Below, piece by piece: positions 16,922 to 26,872 of a DNA stretch of 45,885 bases. Numbering within the stretch: position 1 is the first letter of the stretch; every line of letters begins with the position of its first letter. This DNA comes from Streptomyces sp. RP5T (GTDB lineage: Bacteria; Actinomycetota; Actinomycetes; Streptomycetales; Streptomycetaceae), in the NCBI RefSeq assembly GCF_003933965.1, contig NZ_RSAJ01000008.1, forward strand, positions 1 through 45,885. Direction: 5' to 3'. The notes below the pieces were generated by a model, which saw only the letters and a program-made list of their open reading frames with translations, made no database searches and had not been told where the DNA came from. Both the position numbers and the translations under genes were made by a program.

Positions 16922-19690
16922 TCAGTCGTCGGCGTCGGTCTCCGCGAGCTTCTGCCTGATCTGCTTGCGCGACGTGATGCCGAGCTTGCGGAAGACCCTG
17001 CTGAGGTGGAACTCGATGGTCGAGCTGGTGACGAACAGCTGGGTGGCGATCTCCGCGTTGGTCAGCCCCGACGCTGCCCGGGTCGCCACATGGAGTTCCT
17101 GCGGGGTGAGGTCCAACTGGGTGTCGACCGTGCGTTTGCGTGCGGTCTCTCCGGTGGCCAGGAGTTCCACCCTCGCCCGCTCCGCGAACGGCGCGGCCCC
17201 CCAGGACGCGAAGGACGCGTACGCGGACCGCAGTTGGATCCTGGCGTCGGCACGACGCCTGCGACGCCGGAGCCACTCGCCGAAGAGCAGCCGCGACCAT
17301 GCCAGTTCCACGGCCACCGGGACCTTCTCCAGCTGTGCGATCGATTCCTGGTACAGCTGCTCGACTCCGTCGTCGTCGGTCATCAGGGCCCGGCAGCGCG
17401 CGAGCAGCCCCAACGCCCAAGGGGTGCCGGCCAGCGGGGCACGCTCCTCCATGCGCTCCATGGCCATGACGGCGGCCTTGCGGTCGCCGGACCGCACCCC
17501 GGCCTCGACCATCCCGGCGAGGTTGATGTCGCCCAGGACCAGCGGGTCGTGGTCGAACACCGCCCGCAGGGCCTCGAGCGCCTCGCGATACCGGCCGTGA
17601 CCGATCTCGAAGATGCTCAGCGCCTGGCCGATCCACCGCCGATTCTGTACGAGGCCCAGGTCCTCGGACAGGGCGCGCAGGGTCGCGACCGCGGCCCGCA
17701 ACTCGGCTTCCCTGCCGGTCCAGGCGTACAGCAGCGCCCTGTTGAAGTCTCCCGACGCGCTGTAGCCGGTCGCGGCCATGTAGTCGTCCGCCTCGTCGAA
17801 GCAGCTCTCGGCGGCGGCGAACCGGCCGTCCCAGATCTCCACGGTGGTGAGGGCGACCAACGCGATGCTGAGTCCGTAGAGGGCTCCGCGGTCGCGGTTC
17901 GCCGTCACCAGCTTCCCGAGGATCACCCGCTTGGCCTCGATGTCCCACAACTCGTCGCCCGCGAGGCTGACCACGGCGCTGAACGTGTTGGGGTCCTGGA
18001 GTTCGTCGGCGGTGCGCAGCCGGGCCAACGCCGCGGCCAGGGCCGGGGCTCCCGCGGCATAGCCGTAGGCGATCAAGCGCGCCAGTGCCGCCATCAGCGG
18101 ATCGGGGCTCCAGGCCGGCAGCAACGGCCCGCGCCAGGCGTCGGCGGCGGCCTTGGCGACCTCACGAGGTGTCGTCCCGGTGATCGCCCGACCGCCCATG
18201 ATCGCCGCGTTCGTCGCCTCGCGCAGCAGTGCCCAGCTCGCCGCGGGATCGGTGGTGCCGAGGTCGGCCACCGCGTCCAGCAGCATCGCGGGCACCGCGC
18301 GGGGGCGGGCGCACATCATCTCGACGACCGCGCGCAGCCGTGTCGCGTGGGCCCGGGCGGTCGGCCCGGTCAGATCGGGAGTGGCGAGTTCGAGCAGCGT
18401 CCGGACCGCCGGCAGGTTGCCGGAGGCGAGGTGTGCCGCCGCCGCGTCGAGATACCGCTCCGCGCGTCTGCCCGGATGGGTGGTCAGCTCCGCCGCCCGG
18501 GTGAGGACCAGAGCCTGCTCGGAGTGTCCGCCACGCGTCTGGGCCCGTTCGGAGGCGGCTTCGAGCTCCGCGGCCACACTGTCGTCCGGGCCGTGGGTCG
18601 CCTCGGCCAGATGCCAGGCCCGACGCTCCGGGGCGCTCGTGGCGGCGAGGGCCGCCTGGACCCTGCGCCGCTCCTCGGCGGACGCGGCCGAGTGGACCGC
18701 CGACCTGATCAGCGGGTGGCGGAATTCGGCGATGACCCCGCGGTTCAGTATCCCGGCGGCGACAGCGGGCGTGGACGAGCGGACGGACAGGCCCAGGACG
18801 CCGGCGGCGCGCCACAGCGTCGCCCGGTCGTCCGTCGGGGCCATGGCCATGAGCAGCAGCAGGGTCTGGGTGTCGGCGGGCAGCCGCCCCGCCGTCCGCC
18901 GGAAGTGCTCCTCCAACTGCCGGTTCAACGGCAGCGGTTCGGGCAGTGGCGCGACCCCGGCCAGCTGTTCCGGGTCGAGGTTCACCGCGAGTTCCAGGAG
19001 GGCGAGGGGGTTGCCCCCGGTGCCGGTGACAAGCCGCTCGGCGACCTCCCGGTCCAGGTGCCCGCTCACGCCGTCGGTCAGCAGGGCCCGGGCCTCCGCG
19101 TGTGCCAGTCCCTCCAGCCGGAGTGCGGGCAGGGCGCCGAAGACGTCGTGACCGCCGGTCCCGTCCCGCCCGGCGAACAGCAGCCCGAGGCAGTCCGCGT
19201 ACAGGCGTCGGGCCACGAACGCCAAGGTCTCCGCCGACTCGCGGTCCAGCCACTGCACGTCGTCGACCAGGCACAGCATCGGCGCCGCCGTGGCGGCGTC
19301 GGAGAGCAGGCTCAGCGCGGCCAGTCCGACCAGATGGCGGTCGGACGGCGAGTCATCGGTCAGGCCGAATGCGGCGTTCAGGGCCTCACGCTGGCGCTGT
19401 GGCAGAGCGGACAACCGGCTCAGGTGAGGGCGCAGGAGGCGGTGCAGGGCGCCGTAGCCCAGTCGCGTCTCGGCCTCGACGCCGACCAGCCTGACCACCG
19501 TGAGGTCCTGGGCGGACCGGGCGGCGTGCTCCAGAAGCCGGGACTTGCCGACCCCCGCGTCGCCCGTGAGCACCAGGACCGCGCTGAAGCCGTCACGGAC
19601 CGATGCGAGCAGCCCTTCGATCGCCTCCCGCTCCGCGTGCCGACCGACCATCCGCGGCCTCGCCGCCCGGTGAACCCCGGACCACACCAT
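16922..19690 (-). CDS. LAL-type LuxR family transcriptional regulator
   Basis: A 922-aa large ATP-binding LuxR regulator (LAL). Residues 14-30 (MVGRHAEREAIEGLL) open the AAA/STAND domain, Walker A GDAGVGKS is at 43-50, and Walker B LCLVDDVQWLD is near 145. A long TPR-like helical region fills the middle. The C-terminal LuxR HTH (LTPQELHVATRAASGLTNAE, then STIEFHLSRVFRKLGI) occupies about 855-915. ATG 19690 is chosen from GAAGGGGG 6 nt upstream; the open frame continues to 19819 without homology. It is the second of two tandem LAL genes, 79 bp after the first. LAL proteins generally activate secondary-metabolism or catabolic operons; the target is unknown. Confidence 0.92.
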   Translation of the reverse strand: MVWSGVHRAARPRMVGRHAEREAIEGLLASVRDGFSAVLVLTGDAGVGKSRLLEHAARSAQDLTVVRLVGVEAETRLGYGALHRLLRPHLSRLSALPQRQREALNAAFGLTDDSPSDRHLVGLAALSLLSDAATAAPMLCLVDDVQWLDRESAETLAFVARRLYADCLGLLFAGRDGTGGHDVFGALPALRLEGLAHAEARALLTDGVSGHLDREVAERLVTGTGGNPLALLELAVNLDPEQLAGVAPLPEPLPLNRQLEEHFRRTAGRLPADTQTLLLLMAMAPTDDRATLWRAAGVLGLSVRSSTPAVAAGILNRGVIAEFRHPLIRSAVHSAASAEERRRVQAALAATSAPERRAWHLAEATHGPDDSVAAELEAASERAQTRGGHSEQALVLTRAAELTTHPGRRAERYLDAAAAHLASGNLPAVRTLLELATPDLTGPTARAHATRLRAVVEMMCARPRAVPAMLLDAVADLGTTDPAASWALLREATNAAIMGGRAITGTTPREVAKAAADAWRGPLLPAWSPDPLMAALARLIAYGYAAGAPALAAALARLRTADELQDPNTFSAVVSLAGDELWDIEAKRVILGKLVTANRDRGALYGLSIALVALTTVEIWDGRFAAAESCFDEADDYMAATGYSASGDFNRALLYAWTGREAELRAAVATLRALSEDLGLVQNRRWIGQALSIFEIGHGRYREALEALRAVFDHDPLVLGDINLAGMVEAGVRSGDRKAAVMAMERMEERAPLAGTPWALGLLARCRALMTDDDGVEQLYQESIAQLEKVPVAVELAWSRLLFGEWLRRRRRRADARIQLRSAYASFASWGAAPFAERARVELLATGETARKRTVDTQLDLTPQELHVATRAASGLTNAEIATQLFVTSSTIEFHLSRVFRKLGITSRKQIRQKLAETDADD

Positions 19691-19769
19691 GAGACGCCCC
19701 CTTCGCGTTCCGCCCGGTTCAGACGCTAGGCACACCGGCCCAGGTCCGGCGAGCGTCACATGACGGTGC

Positions 19770-22487
19770 TCAGCGCAGGTCGCCGACCACCGTCCGCAGC
19801 TCGGCGCGGGAGACGACACCGAGTTTGGGGAAGATCCGGTGCAGATGGGAGCTGACGGTCCGGTGCGAGAGATACAGCTGTTGGCCGATCTCGCGGTTGG
19901 TCAGCCCCTCGGCGGCCAGCTGCACGATCTGCAGCTCGTGCGGGGTCAGCTGGTCGCGGGCGTCGGGATCGCGGCGGCGGCTGGTCTCGCCGGCCGCGCG
20001 CAGTTCACGGCGGGCCTTCTCGCCCCACGGGATCGCGCCCAACGCGTCGAGCATGTCGCGTGCGACACGAAGGTGGTCCCGTGATTCCACGGACCGGCGC
20101 CGACGGCGGAGCCATTCTCCGAAGGCGAGGTGGGTTCGGGCCCGGATCAGGGGCCAGGTGGCCAGGTCGGCCCGCAGGGCCGCGCCGAACAACTCCTCGG
20201 CCCCGGCGTCGTCGTCGAGCAGGAGCGCGCGGGCCAGGCGCAGTTCGGCGTGCAGCACCGGTGCCGGGGTCACTGCGGCGATGTCTTCGAGTTCGGCCAC
20301 GAGCGGTACGACGTCTTCCGCACGTCCGCAGTGGATCGCCGCGTCGACGAGGTCGCCGACGGCCGTCAGCCGCAGCGCGACCTGGAACGCGGGGTCCGCG
20401 GGATCGTGCACGCGCCGGAAGTGGCCCAGTGCCTCCTCGAACCGTCCCGCGGCCAGGGCGGCCGTCCCGCGGGCGATCAGCGCGATCGCGAGCACCGGAC
20501 GCGCTCCGGCGGGCAGCCCGATCTCCTCGGCCTCCTCGGCGAGCCGCAGGGCGTCGTCGAGTTCCCCTCGCAACGCCGCGAGCTTCGCGCCGATGGCGGT
20601 CATCAGGGCGTACATCATGGTCTGGGCCGTCTCACGGGCCAGGCGGCGTGACTCCTCCGTGGCCGAGATGGCCGCGCCCAGGTCACCGACGACGATGTCG
20701 GACCAGGCCTGTGCGCCGGCGGTGCGCGCCAGCAGGCCCAGTCGGCCCTGAGCCCGCAGGCCGACGCTTCCGGACGCGGCGAAAGCGCGTGCGGCGTCGA
20801 AGCCTCCGGCCAGCAGCATGGCGGTGCTGAGCATCCGGTAGGCGCGGCCGTCGTCCTCGTCGCTCGGCGTCACGTCCCGGATGCCGTGCAGGACGTACGC
20901 GCCCCGCTCGACCGGCGCCGCGTAGGCACAGATGGCCAGGCGCCAGGGATCGAGGGCGTCCGGCACCATGTGCTCGACCGCGTCCAGCACCCGGCGCCGG
21001 GCCTCCGGGCCTGGCTCGGACCAGAAGCACAACTGCGCGGCACTCCACAGGATCCGCAGCGCCAGCGTCCGGTCGTCGGCGGCGACGCTCTCGGCAAGAG
21101 CCGTCAGCGACTTCACAGAGCCGGGATGGCCGCCCAGTCCTTCGTCGAAACTGCCGCGCAACCAGACGACGGTGGCGTGCTGCCGCGGTGACAGGGGCGC
21201 GGTCTGGGCTTGGTCGAGCAGGCGGTTCACGGACTCCGGCCGTCCGAGCTCGACAGCGTAGTCGGCGGCGCGCAGCAACCGTTCGGTGCGGCCCGTGGGA
21301 TCGCCGCTGAGAGCCGCCGCGTGTTCCAGGGCCGTGACGGCCTCCGCGACGGCCCCACGACGTGCGGCACGCAGCGCCGCGTCCTCCAGCGCCTGGGCGA
21401 GCGTCTCGTCCGCGGCCGAGGTCGCCGCGGCCCGGTGCCGCGCCTGACGGTCGGGATGCGCGTCGAGCACCGCGGCGAGGGCACCGTGCGCGGCCTGGCG
21501 CTCGGCCGTGGGCGTCGTCTGCTGGATCGCCGAGCGCATCAGCGGATGCCCGAAGCGCAGTTCGATCCCGGCGACCGAGACCAGCCGAGCACGCAGCGCC
21601 GGTTCCAGCTCGGCGATCCCCACGGCCTCACCGGCCAGGAGCCGCGCCGCGGCGAAGAGTTCGGTGAGCGACGAACCGTCGTCGAGGGCCGCCACCCGTA
21701 GGATGGCCCGCGTGGTCGCCGGCAGGGTCGCCACCCGGTCGGTGAACGCGCGCTCCAGGCGTTCCGTGAGCGGCAGCACCGTCTCGTCCGGGTCGGCTGC
21801 CCTGCCGAGGGTGCGGGACAGCTCGGTCAGACCGAGGGGGTTCCCGGCCGCAGCCGCGAGCAGCCTGCGGCGCGCAGCCGGCCGCAGGTCGGGCGCCCGG
21901 TCGGCGAGGAGCGCCGCGGCGTCCTCGTCGGAGAGCGGTTCGAGCGCGAGGGTGGTGAGTTCGTCGGGGTCGAGCCGTGACCGGTAGCCGTCCCGCGCGG
22001 CGCCGACGAGGACGACCGGCTCGGAGCCGATCCGGCGCGCCATGAAGGCCAGGACGCTGACGGTGGCGTCGTCGAGCCACTGCACGTCGTCAAGGAGGAT
22101 CAGGACCGGGGCGCTCGCGGCGACGTCGGCTATGAGGTCGAGCACGGCGAGGCCCACCATGAAGACGTCGGCCACCTCGGCCTCGGCATGCCCGAGCGCG
22201 GCCGCCAGGGCGGCCCGGTGCGGCGCGGCGCCTTCCCCCAGCGCGGGCCCGAGCGGCCGCAGCAGCTGTTGGAGGCCCCCGAAGGGGAGGTTGCTCTCTG
22301 CCTCGACACCCACAGCGTGGAGCAGCCGGAATCCCAGGGACTTGGCCAGTGCCCCCGTCGCGGCGAGCAACGAGGTCTTTCCGATGCCCGGTGCACCGCG
22401 GACCAGCACGGCCGCTCCGCGACCGGCCACGTCGGACAGGACGCGGCGCAGCTGGGCGAGCTGCGCTTCCCGGCCGATGAGGTTCAC
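19770..22487 (-). CDS. LAL-type LuxR family transcriptional regulator
   Basis: A 905-aa paralogue of its neighbour. It starts NLIGREAQLAQLRRVL, Walker A is GAPGIGKT (31-38) and Walker B is LILLDDVQWLD. The C-terminal LuxR HTH is LTPHELQIVQLAAEGLTNRE then RTVSSHLHRIFPKLGV. GTG 22487 is preferred because GAAGGG (22494-22499) stands 6 nt upstream; the ATG at 22493 abuts that site. It shares layout but only moderate sequence similarity with the downstream LAL, suggesting an old duplication or independent recruitment. It is followed directly by the second LAL, so the two are probably one transcript. Confidence 0.92.
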   Translation of the reverse strand: MNLIGREAQLAQLRRVLSDVAGRGAAVLVRGAPGIGKTSLLAATGALAKSLGFRLLHAVGVEAESNLPFGGLQQLLRPLGPALGEGAAPHRAALAAALGHAEAEVADVFMVGLAVLDLIADVAASAPVLILLDDVQWLDDATVSVLAFMARRIGSEPVVLVGAARDGYRSRLDPDELTTLALEPLSDEDAAALLADRAPDLRPAARRRLLAAAAGNPLGLTELSRTLGRAADPDETVLPLTERLERAFTDRVATLPATTRAILRVAALDDGSSLTELFAAARLLAGEAVGIAELEPALRARLVSVAGIELRFGHPLMRSAIQQTTPTAERQAAHGALAAVLDAHPDRQARHRAAATSAADETLAQALEDAALRAARRGAVAEAVTALEHAAALSGDPTGRTERLLRAADYAVELGRPESVNRLLDQAQTAPLSPRQHATVVWLRGSFDEGLGGHPGSVKSLTALAESVAADDRTLALRILWSAAQLCFWSEPGPEARRRVLDAVEHMVPDALDPWRLAICAYAAPVERGAYVLHGIRDVTPSDEDDGRAYRMLSTAMLLAGGFDAARAFAASGSVGLRAQGRLGLLARTAGAQAWSDIVVGDLGAAISATEESRRLARETAQTMMYALMTAIGAKLAALRGELDDALRLAEEAEEIGLPAGARPVLAIALIARGTAALAAGRFEEALGHFRRVHDPADPAFQVALRLTAVGDLVDAAIHCGRAEDVVPLVAELEDIAAVTPAPVLHAELRLARALLLDDDAGAEELFGAALRADLATWPLIRARTHLAFGEWLRRRRRSVESRDHLRVARDMLDALGAIPWGEKARRELRAAGETSRRRDPDARDQLTPHELQIVQLAAEGLTNREIGQQLYLSHRTVSSHLHRIFPKLGVVSRAELRTVVGDLR

Positions 22488-22772
22488 GTTCATCCCTTCG
22501 ACCGGTGGCTCGGGCCTGCGGGGCCGGGTCGTGCGCGGCGACGCTCTCGACGGGCCCCGTCAGTGAGTCTACGGAGCCGGGACGATGGTCCGCCCCCTTC
22601 GCCGAAGCGGCCGCGCACCGCGGTCGACGGCGGTGCGCGGCTGGGGTGCTGATGTCGTGGTGTGAGCGCGGTCGAGCAAGCGGTTCGCGGCCCACCGGAG
22701 CCCGAGTTCGACGCGATGGTCGGCACCGTCAAGGCGAATGGTCCCGGCCACGCCGGCCGCGCAGACGATGCC
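22488..22772. other. Upstream region of the LAL pair, no gene recognised
   Basis: About 285 bp lie between the LAL start and a hydrolase relic. A small leftward frame at 22751-22569 (MAGTIRLDGADHRV) has no recognisable family or clear ribosome-binding site. The promoter of the LAL pair should lie here, but no convincing -35/-10 pair was found. Confidence 0.35.
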
Positions 22773-23041
22773 TCAGCGCCTGGGCAGGCGGTCAGGGAGG
22801 GCGAGCCGTCGGAACGCGTCGTGCAGGGCGCCGTAGAGGGTGCCGCGGCCCCGCGTGATGGCCGACGCGGTGGCCTGGGAGCAGCCCAGGGCGTCGATCG
22901 CGTCATGAAGTCGTGGGCGACTCCGAGATGACGGACGGCGGTGATGGGCACATCGGCTGCCTGGAGTCTGGCCGCGTACGCCTCGCCCTCGTCGCGCACC
23001 ATGTCCGTCTCGGCGGTGAGGACGGGAGTGGGCGGCGGCCC
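22773..23041 (-). pseudogene. Alpha/beta hydrolase (esterase, HSL-like) C-terminal relic
   Basis: One leftward frame reads PPTPVLTAETDMVRDEGEAY, then LQAADVPITAVRHLGVAHDF. This is the C-terminal catalytic Asp (in the AETD.VRDEG block) and His (AHDFM) region of hormone-sensitive-lipase-type esterases. After AHDFM the likely continuation (DALGCSQATASAITRG) lies in another frame ending at 22773. The nucleophile elbow and N-terminus are absent. A decayed member of the hydrolase array that follows. Confidence 0.55.
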
Positions 23042-23111
23042 GGCCGACTGATCGCACGAACACTCGCCCCGACGGGCGTCTCTCGGCGGCGCCCGCGTCC
23101 TGGAGCCTGGA

Positions 23112-23436
23112 GGAGTGCGCGGTACGCGAGCCCTTCATTGGGACGATCAACACCGACCGGCTCGGTCCGCTGCAGGCGACCACCGTCGAGGACCAGGACG
23201 CCCGCAGCTTCGAACTGGGCCCGGACGACGTCGCGTTGTACGACACGGCACGGCCCGGCCCGGCCCCGCACTCTTCGCTTTGCGCAGCGCTTCCGCATGC
23301 GGGAACTGCTGATGCCTGCCTCCCTGCTGTCGACTGCACTGCATCACGAGGAGGCTGGGCCGGGCGTCGTGCCCTCCTGTCGGGTCTGGCCGACCACGCT
23401 CGCGCGGTCACCGCCGCGGCAGGCGTGGATCAGTAG
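23112..23436 (+). pseudogene. AraC-type regulator, decayed N-terminal (cupin) domain
   Basis: A rightward frame reads INTDRLGPLQATTVED, then FELGPDDVALYDTARPGPA. This resembles the AraC-binding-like domain of actinobacterial regulators (LGALQV and LRPGDLALYDTSRP). About 35 residues appear deleted between the two blocks, later matching pieces (ALLSGLADHARAV) follow in a shifted context, and the DNA-binding domain is missing. Identification rests on short motifs and is tentative. Confidence 0.35.
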
Positions 23437-23446
23437 GTTCCCCGGG

Positions 23447-24343
<897 letters not shown>

Positions 24344-25248
24344 TCAGGCGGTGGCGCGGGCGGCGGCCTCGATGAGGTGCGTGGCGGCGTCGGGATGCGA
24401 CACCATGACGGCGTGCGAGGCGCCGCGGATCACCTCGGTGCGGGAACCCGCGCGAAGTGCCATCGCCCGCTCGGCAGCAGGTGGGATGGCGCGGTCAGCA
24501 CCCGCCACCAGGAACCAGGACGGAATGCTCTTCCACGCCGGCGCGCCGCTTGGTTCCGCGAACGCGGCCAGTGCCAGCGGCCGTTGTCCGGCCGCCATCA
24601 GCCGGGCCTCGCGGTCCGGCACGTCGGCGGCGAAGACCTGCCGGAAATCCGCGGGATCGACATACGCGTCCTGCCCGCCCGGGAAAGGCCGGACCGTCAG
24701 CACCGGCGGAAGTTGGCTGCCAGGGTATGACCGAGGATCGCCAGGGCGGACTCGCCCTGGTCGGGGGCGAACGCGGCCACGTACACCAGCGCCTTGACGT
24801 GGGGATGGCCCACCGCGGCGTTGGTGATGACGGCACCGCCGTAGGAATGGCCGGCCAGGATGACCGGTCCGGGGATGGTGTCCAGGACGCTGGACACGTA
24901 GGCCGAGTCGCCGGCCAGGCCACGAAGGGGGTTCGCGACGCCGATCACGGGGTGACCCCGGCGCTGAAGTCTCGAGATCACCGCACCCCAGCTCGACGAG
25001 TCCGCGAACGCGCCGTGGACCAGGACCACGGTGGGCCTTGGTGCGCTCGGTCCGCTCGATGCGGCCGTCGTCGTCGCGGTGTGCGCGGCGGAGGCTGTGC
25101 CGGCGGGTGTGGTGGAGGCCGTGCCGGCGGGTTTGGCGGCGGACAGCGCCGGGACCAGGGGCAGTGTCCCGATCGCCAGCGCCGAACCCAGCAGCTTTCT
25201 GCGGGGTTGCCCGGCTGGGCGGAACCGGACCGGTTCGATGTCTGTCAT
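24344..25248 (-). pseudogene. Tat-secreted alpha/beta hydrolase, frameshifted
   Basis: The first part (25248-24697) has a Tat-like signal (PRRKLLGSALAIGTLPLVPA), then VVLVHGAFADSSSWGAVI, nucleophile Ser in LAGHSYGGAVI and LVYVAAFAPDQGES. Translation then runs into FRRC and a stop. The expected remainder (LPPVLTVRPFPGG, FAADVPDREA, IPSWFLVAGADRAIPP, ASHAVMVSHPDA with the catalytic Asp and His) continues in another frame to 24344. The shift lies near 24700-24710. A single-base indel would restore an approximately 300-aa secreted hydrolase. It may be a true pseudogene or a sequencing error. Confidence 0.8.
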
Positions 25249-25290
25249 GTCGGTCTCCTCATCTCTCCCGCTCTTTCCGGGCGTTCCGAC

Positions 25291-25788
25291 TCATGGGGAC
25301 GGCGGGGGTCCGGTGACCCGCAGGTGGAATGCCTCGGCGGACGCGACGATCGCCGCGAGGTCGAACTCCGGCGGCAGGTCCCCTGCCTCGGCTACCGGGG
25401 TGCCGTTGGCCTTGAAGTACTCCTCGATGAAGGCCGGGCTGTACAGCACGGCCATCCGCGCCCCCTGGGGCGAGCGCACCAGGTAGCTGTGCGGAATGCC
25501 GCGCGGCCCGTACGCGACCTGCCCGGCGGCCAGGTCGTGGCGCTGGTCGCCGACGAAGAAGGTCACCTCGCCGTCGAGGACGAACCAGACCTCCTCCTCG
25601 TCCTCGTGAACGTGGTGCGGGGGCGCGTGCCCGGCCGGGTCGGCGAACTCCATCAGGCTGAGCCGGTTGTCGGTCGCGGCGCCGGGAAGCAGGATCCTGG
25701 CCTGGCCGCCGAGGAACCAGAAGGGTTCGCGCTCGGCCGTCGGGCCGAAGGTGGGGAAGAACCGGGTCATCTCCGCTCCGGACGTCAT
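25291..25788 (-). CDS. Cupin-domain protein
   Basis: A 165-aa single-cupin protein. Motif 1 reads PPHHVHEDEEEVWFVLDGEV (residues 56-75) with the metal-binding His/His/Glu pattern. Motif 2 is near PRGIPHSYLV with the third His. Such proteins act as dioxygenases (quercetinase-like) or sugar-binding enzymes. The ATG overlaps the stop of the upstream epoxide-hydrolase-like gene (ATGA), so translation is coupled. Function within the hydrolase array is unknown. Confidence 0.85.
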   Translation of the reverse strand: MTSGAEMTRFFPTFGPTAEREPFWFLGGQARILLPGAATDNRLSLMEFADPAGHAPPHHVHEDEEEVWFVLDGEVTFFVGDQRHDLAAGQVAYGPRGIPHSYLVRSPQGARMAVLYSPAFIEEYFKANGTPVAEAGDLPPEFDLAAIVASAEAFHLRVTGPPPSP

Positions 25789-26795
25789 CGTCGGCCGTCC
25801 AGGAAGTGCAGCAGCAGGTCGGTCGTCACTTTCGGTTGCTCCTCGTAGATCCAGTGGCCGGAGTCGGGGACCACGGCGGGGGTGACGTGGGTGGCGTAGC
25901 GGCGCACCTGCTCGGCGACCGACGAACCGAGGCTGCCGTCGGCGCCGATCGCGAGGACGGGCATGGTCAGGGGTGTTTTCCGCAGCCGTGCGTTGTCGGC
26001 GATGTCCTGCGGAAACGTCCGGAACCAGGCGAAGCTCGCTTCGAGGTGGGCGTCGTCGCGCAGATAGGAGGCGAAGACCTGGAGGTCGTCCGAGGTCAGG
26101 GCGTCCTTGTGCACGGCGATGCCCCGCATGAAGCCGGTGGCCCAGGTCAGCTCACGGCCCTTGATCAGGCTCTCCGGGAGGCCGGTCCGCAGGGAGAAGA
26201 AGCCGAAGTTCCAGACCCCGGGGCCCTGGGCCGTCAGCGCCGGGAACTTGTAGATGCCCGGGTCGGGGATCGGCGCCTCGCTGAGCACGAGTTTCCTGAC
26301 GGTGTGCGGGTATTGCGCGGCGTAGGAGTAGGCGACCATCGTGCCGATGTCGTGGCCGACGACATTCACGTCGCGGTCCTTGCCGAGCGACACCAGGAGC
26401 GCGTGCAGGGTGGCGGCCATGGTCTTCTTGTCGTAGCCGGAGGCCGGGGCGTCGCTGCGGCCAGCGCCGGGCAGGTCAGGTGCGATGACGGTGTGGTGCT
26501 CGGCGAGCGCGGGCATGATGCCGTGCCACTCGTACCAGGTCTGGGGGTATCCGTGGATCAGGACCAGGGTCGGACCGTGGCCGCCGATCACGTAGTTGAT
26601 GCCGGTTCCGGCGACTCGGGTCTTGTGTCGGCTGAAGCCGGCGGGCAGTTGCTCGCCGGACGGCTGCCTCTGCTCACCGGACGACGGAGCCGGGTTGTCG
26701 GAGGCCGCGGCCGTGACGGTGATCGCCCCGAGGCCGACGGCCAGCGCGAAGACCGCGGCCACCAGGCGGCGGGATCCGGGCAGGCGGAAGCTCAC
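25785..26795 (-). CDS. Secreted alpha/beta hydrolase, epoxide-hydrolase-like
   Basis: A 336-aa protein. Residues 1-32 form a Sec-type signal peptide (LVAAVFALAVGLGAITVTAA). The core shows LVLIHGYPQTWYEWHG (HGYPQ oxyanion motif), PDLPGAGRSDAP, and nucleophile VVGHDIGTMVAYSYA, in which Asp replaces Ser as in epoxide hydrolases and haloalkane dehalogenases. The catalytic His is in VPDSGHWIYEEQP. GTG 26795 follows GGAGAGA; the longer open frame (to 27089) overlaps the SDR gene and is rejected. It ends in an ATGA overlap with the cupin gene. Confidence 0.88.
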   Translation of the reverse strand: MSFRLPGSRRLVAAVFALAVGLGAITVTAAASDNPAPSSGEQRQPSGEQLPAGFSRHKTRVAGTGINYVIGGHGPTLVLIHGYPQTWYEWHGIMPALAEHHTVIAPDLPGAGRSDAPASGYDKKTMAATLHALLVSLGKDRDVNVVGHDIGTMVAYSYAAQYPHTVRKLVLSEAPIPDPGIYKFPALTAQGPGVWNFGFFSLRTGLPESLIKGRELTWATGFMRGIAVHKDALTSDDLQVFASYLRDDAHLEASFAWFRTFPQDIADNARLRKTPLTMPVLAIGADGSLGSSVAEQVRRYATHVTPAVVPDSGHWIYEEQPKVTTDLLLHFLDGRR

Positions 26796-26872
26796 TGATC
26801 TCTCCAAGTTCTCTCCGAAGAGGGCGCTGAGACGCGCGGCGGGAGCGGTGCCGGCCGCAACGTGACGGTGGA

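Noticed and set aside
16571..19729. A 1052-codon rightward open frame
   Set aside because: It is antisense to the LAL regulator gene, which has Walker and LuxR motifs. The composition (Gln/Arg/Gly/His rich, no family) is typical of a GC-skew shadow.
24690..24715. Programmed ribosomal frameshift in the Tat hydrolase
   Set aside because: No slippery sequence, pseudoknot or upstream stimulatory site is visible; simple decay or a sequencing error is more likely.
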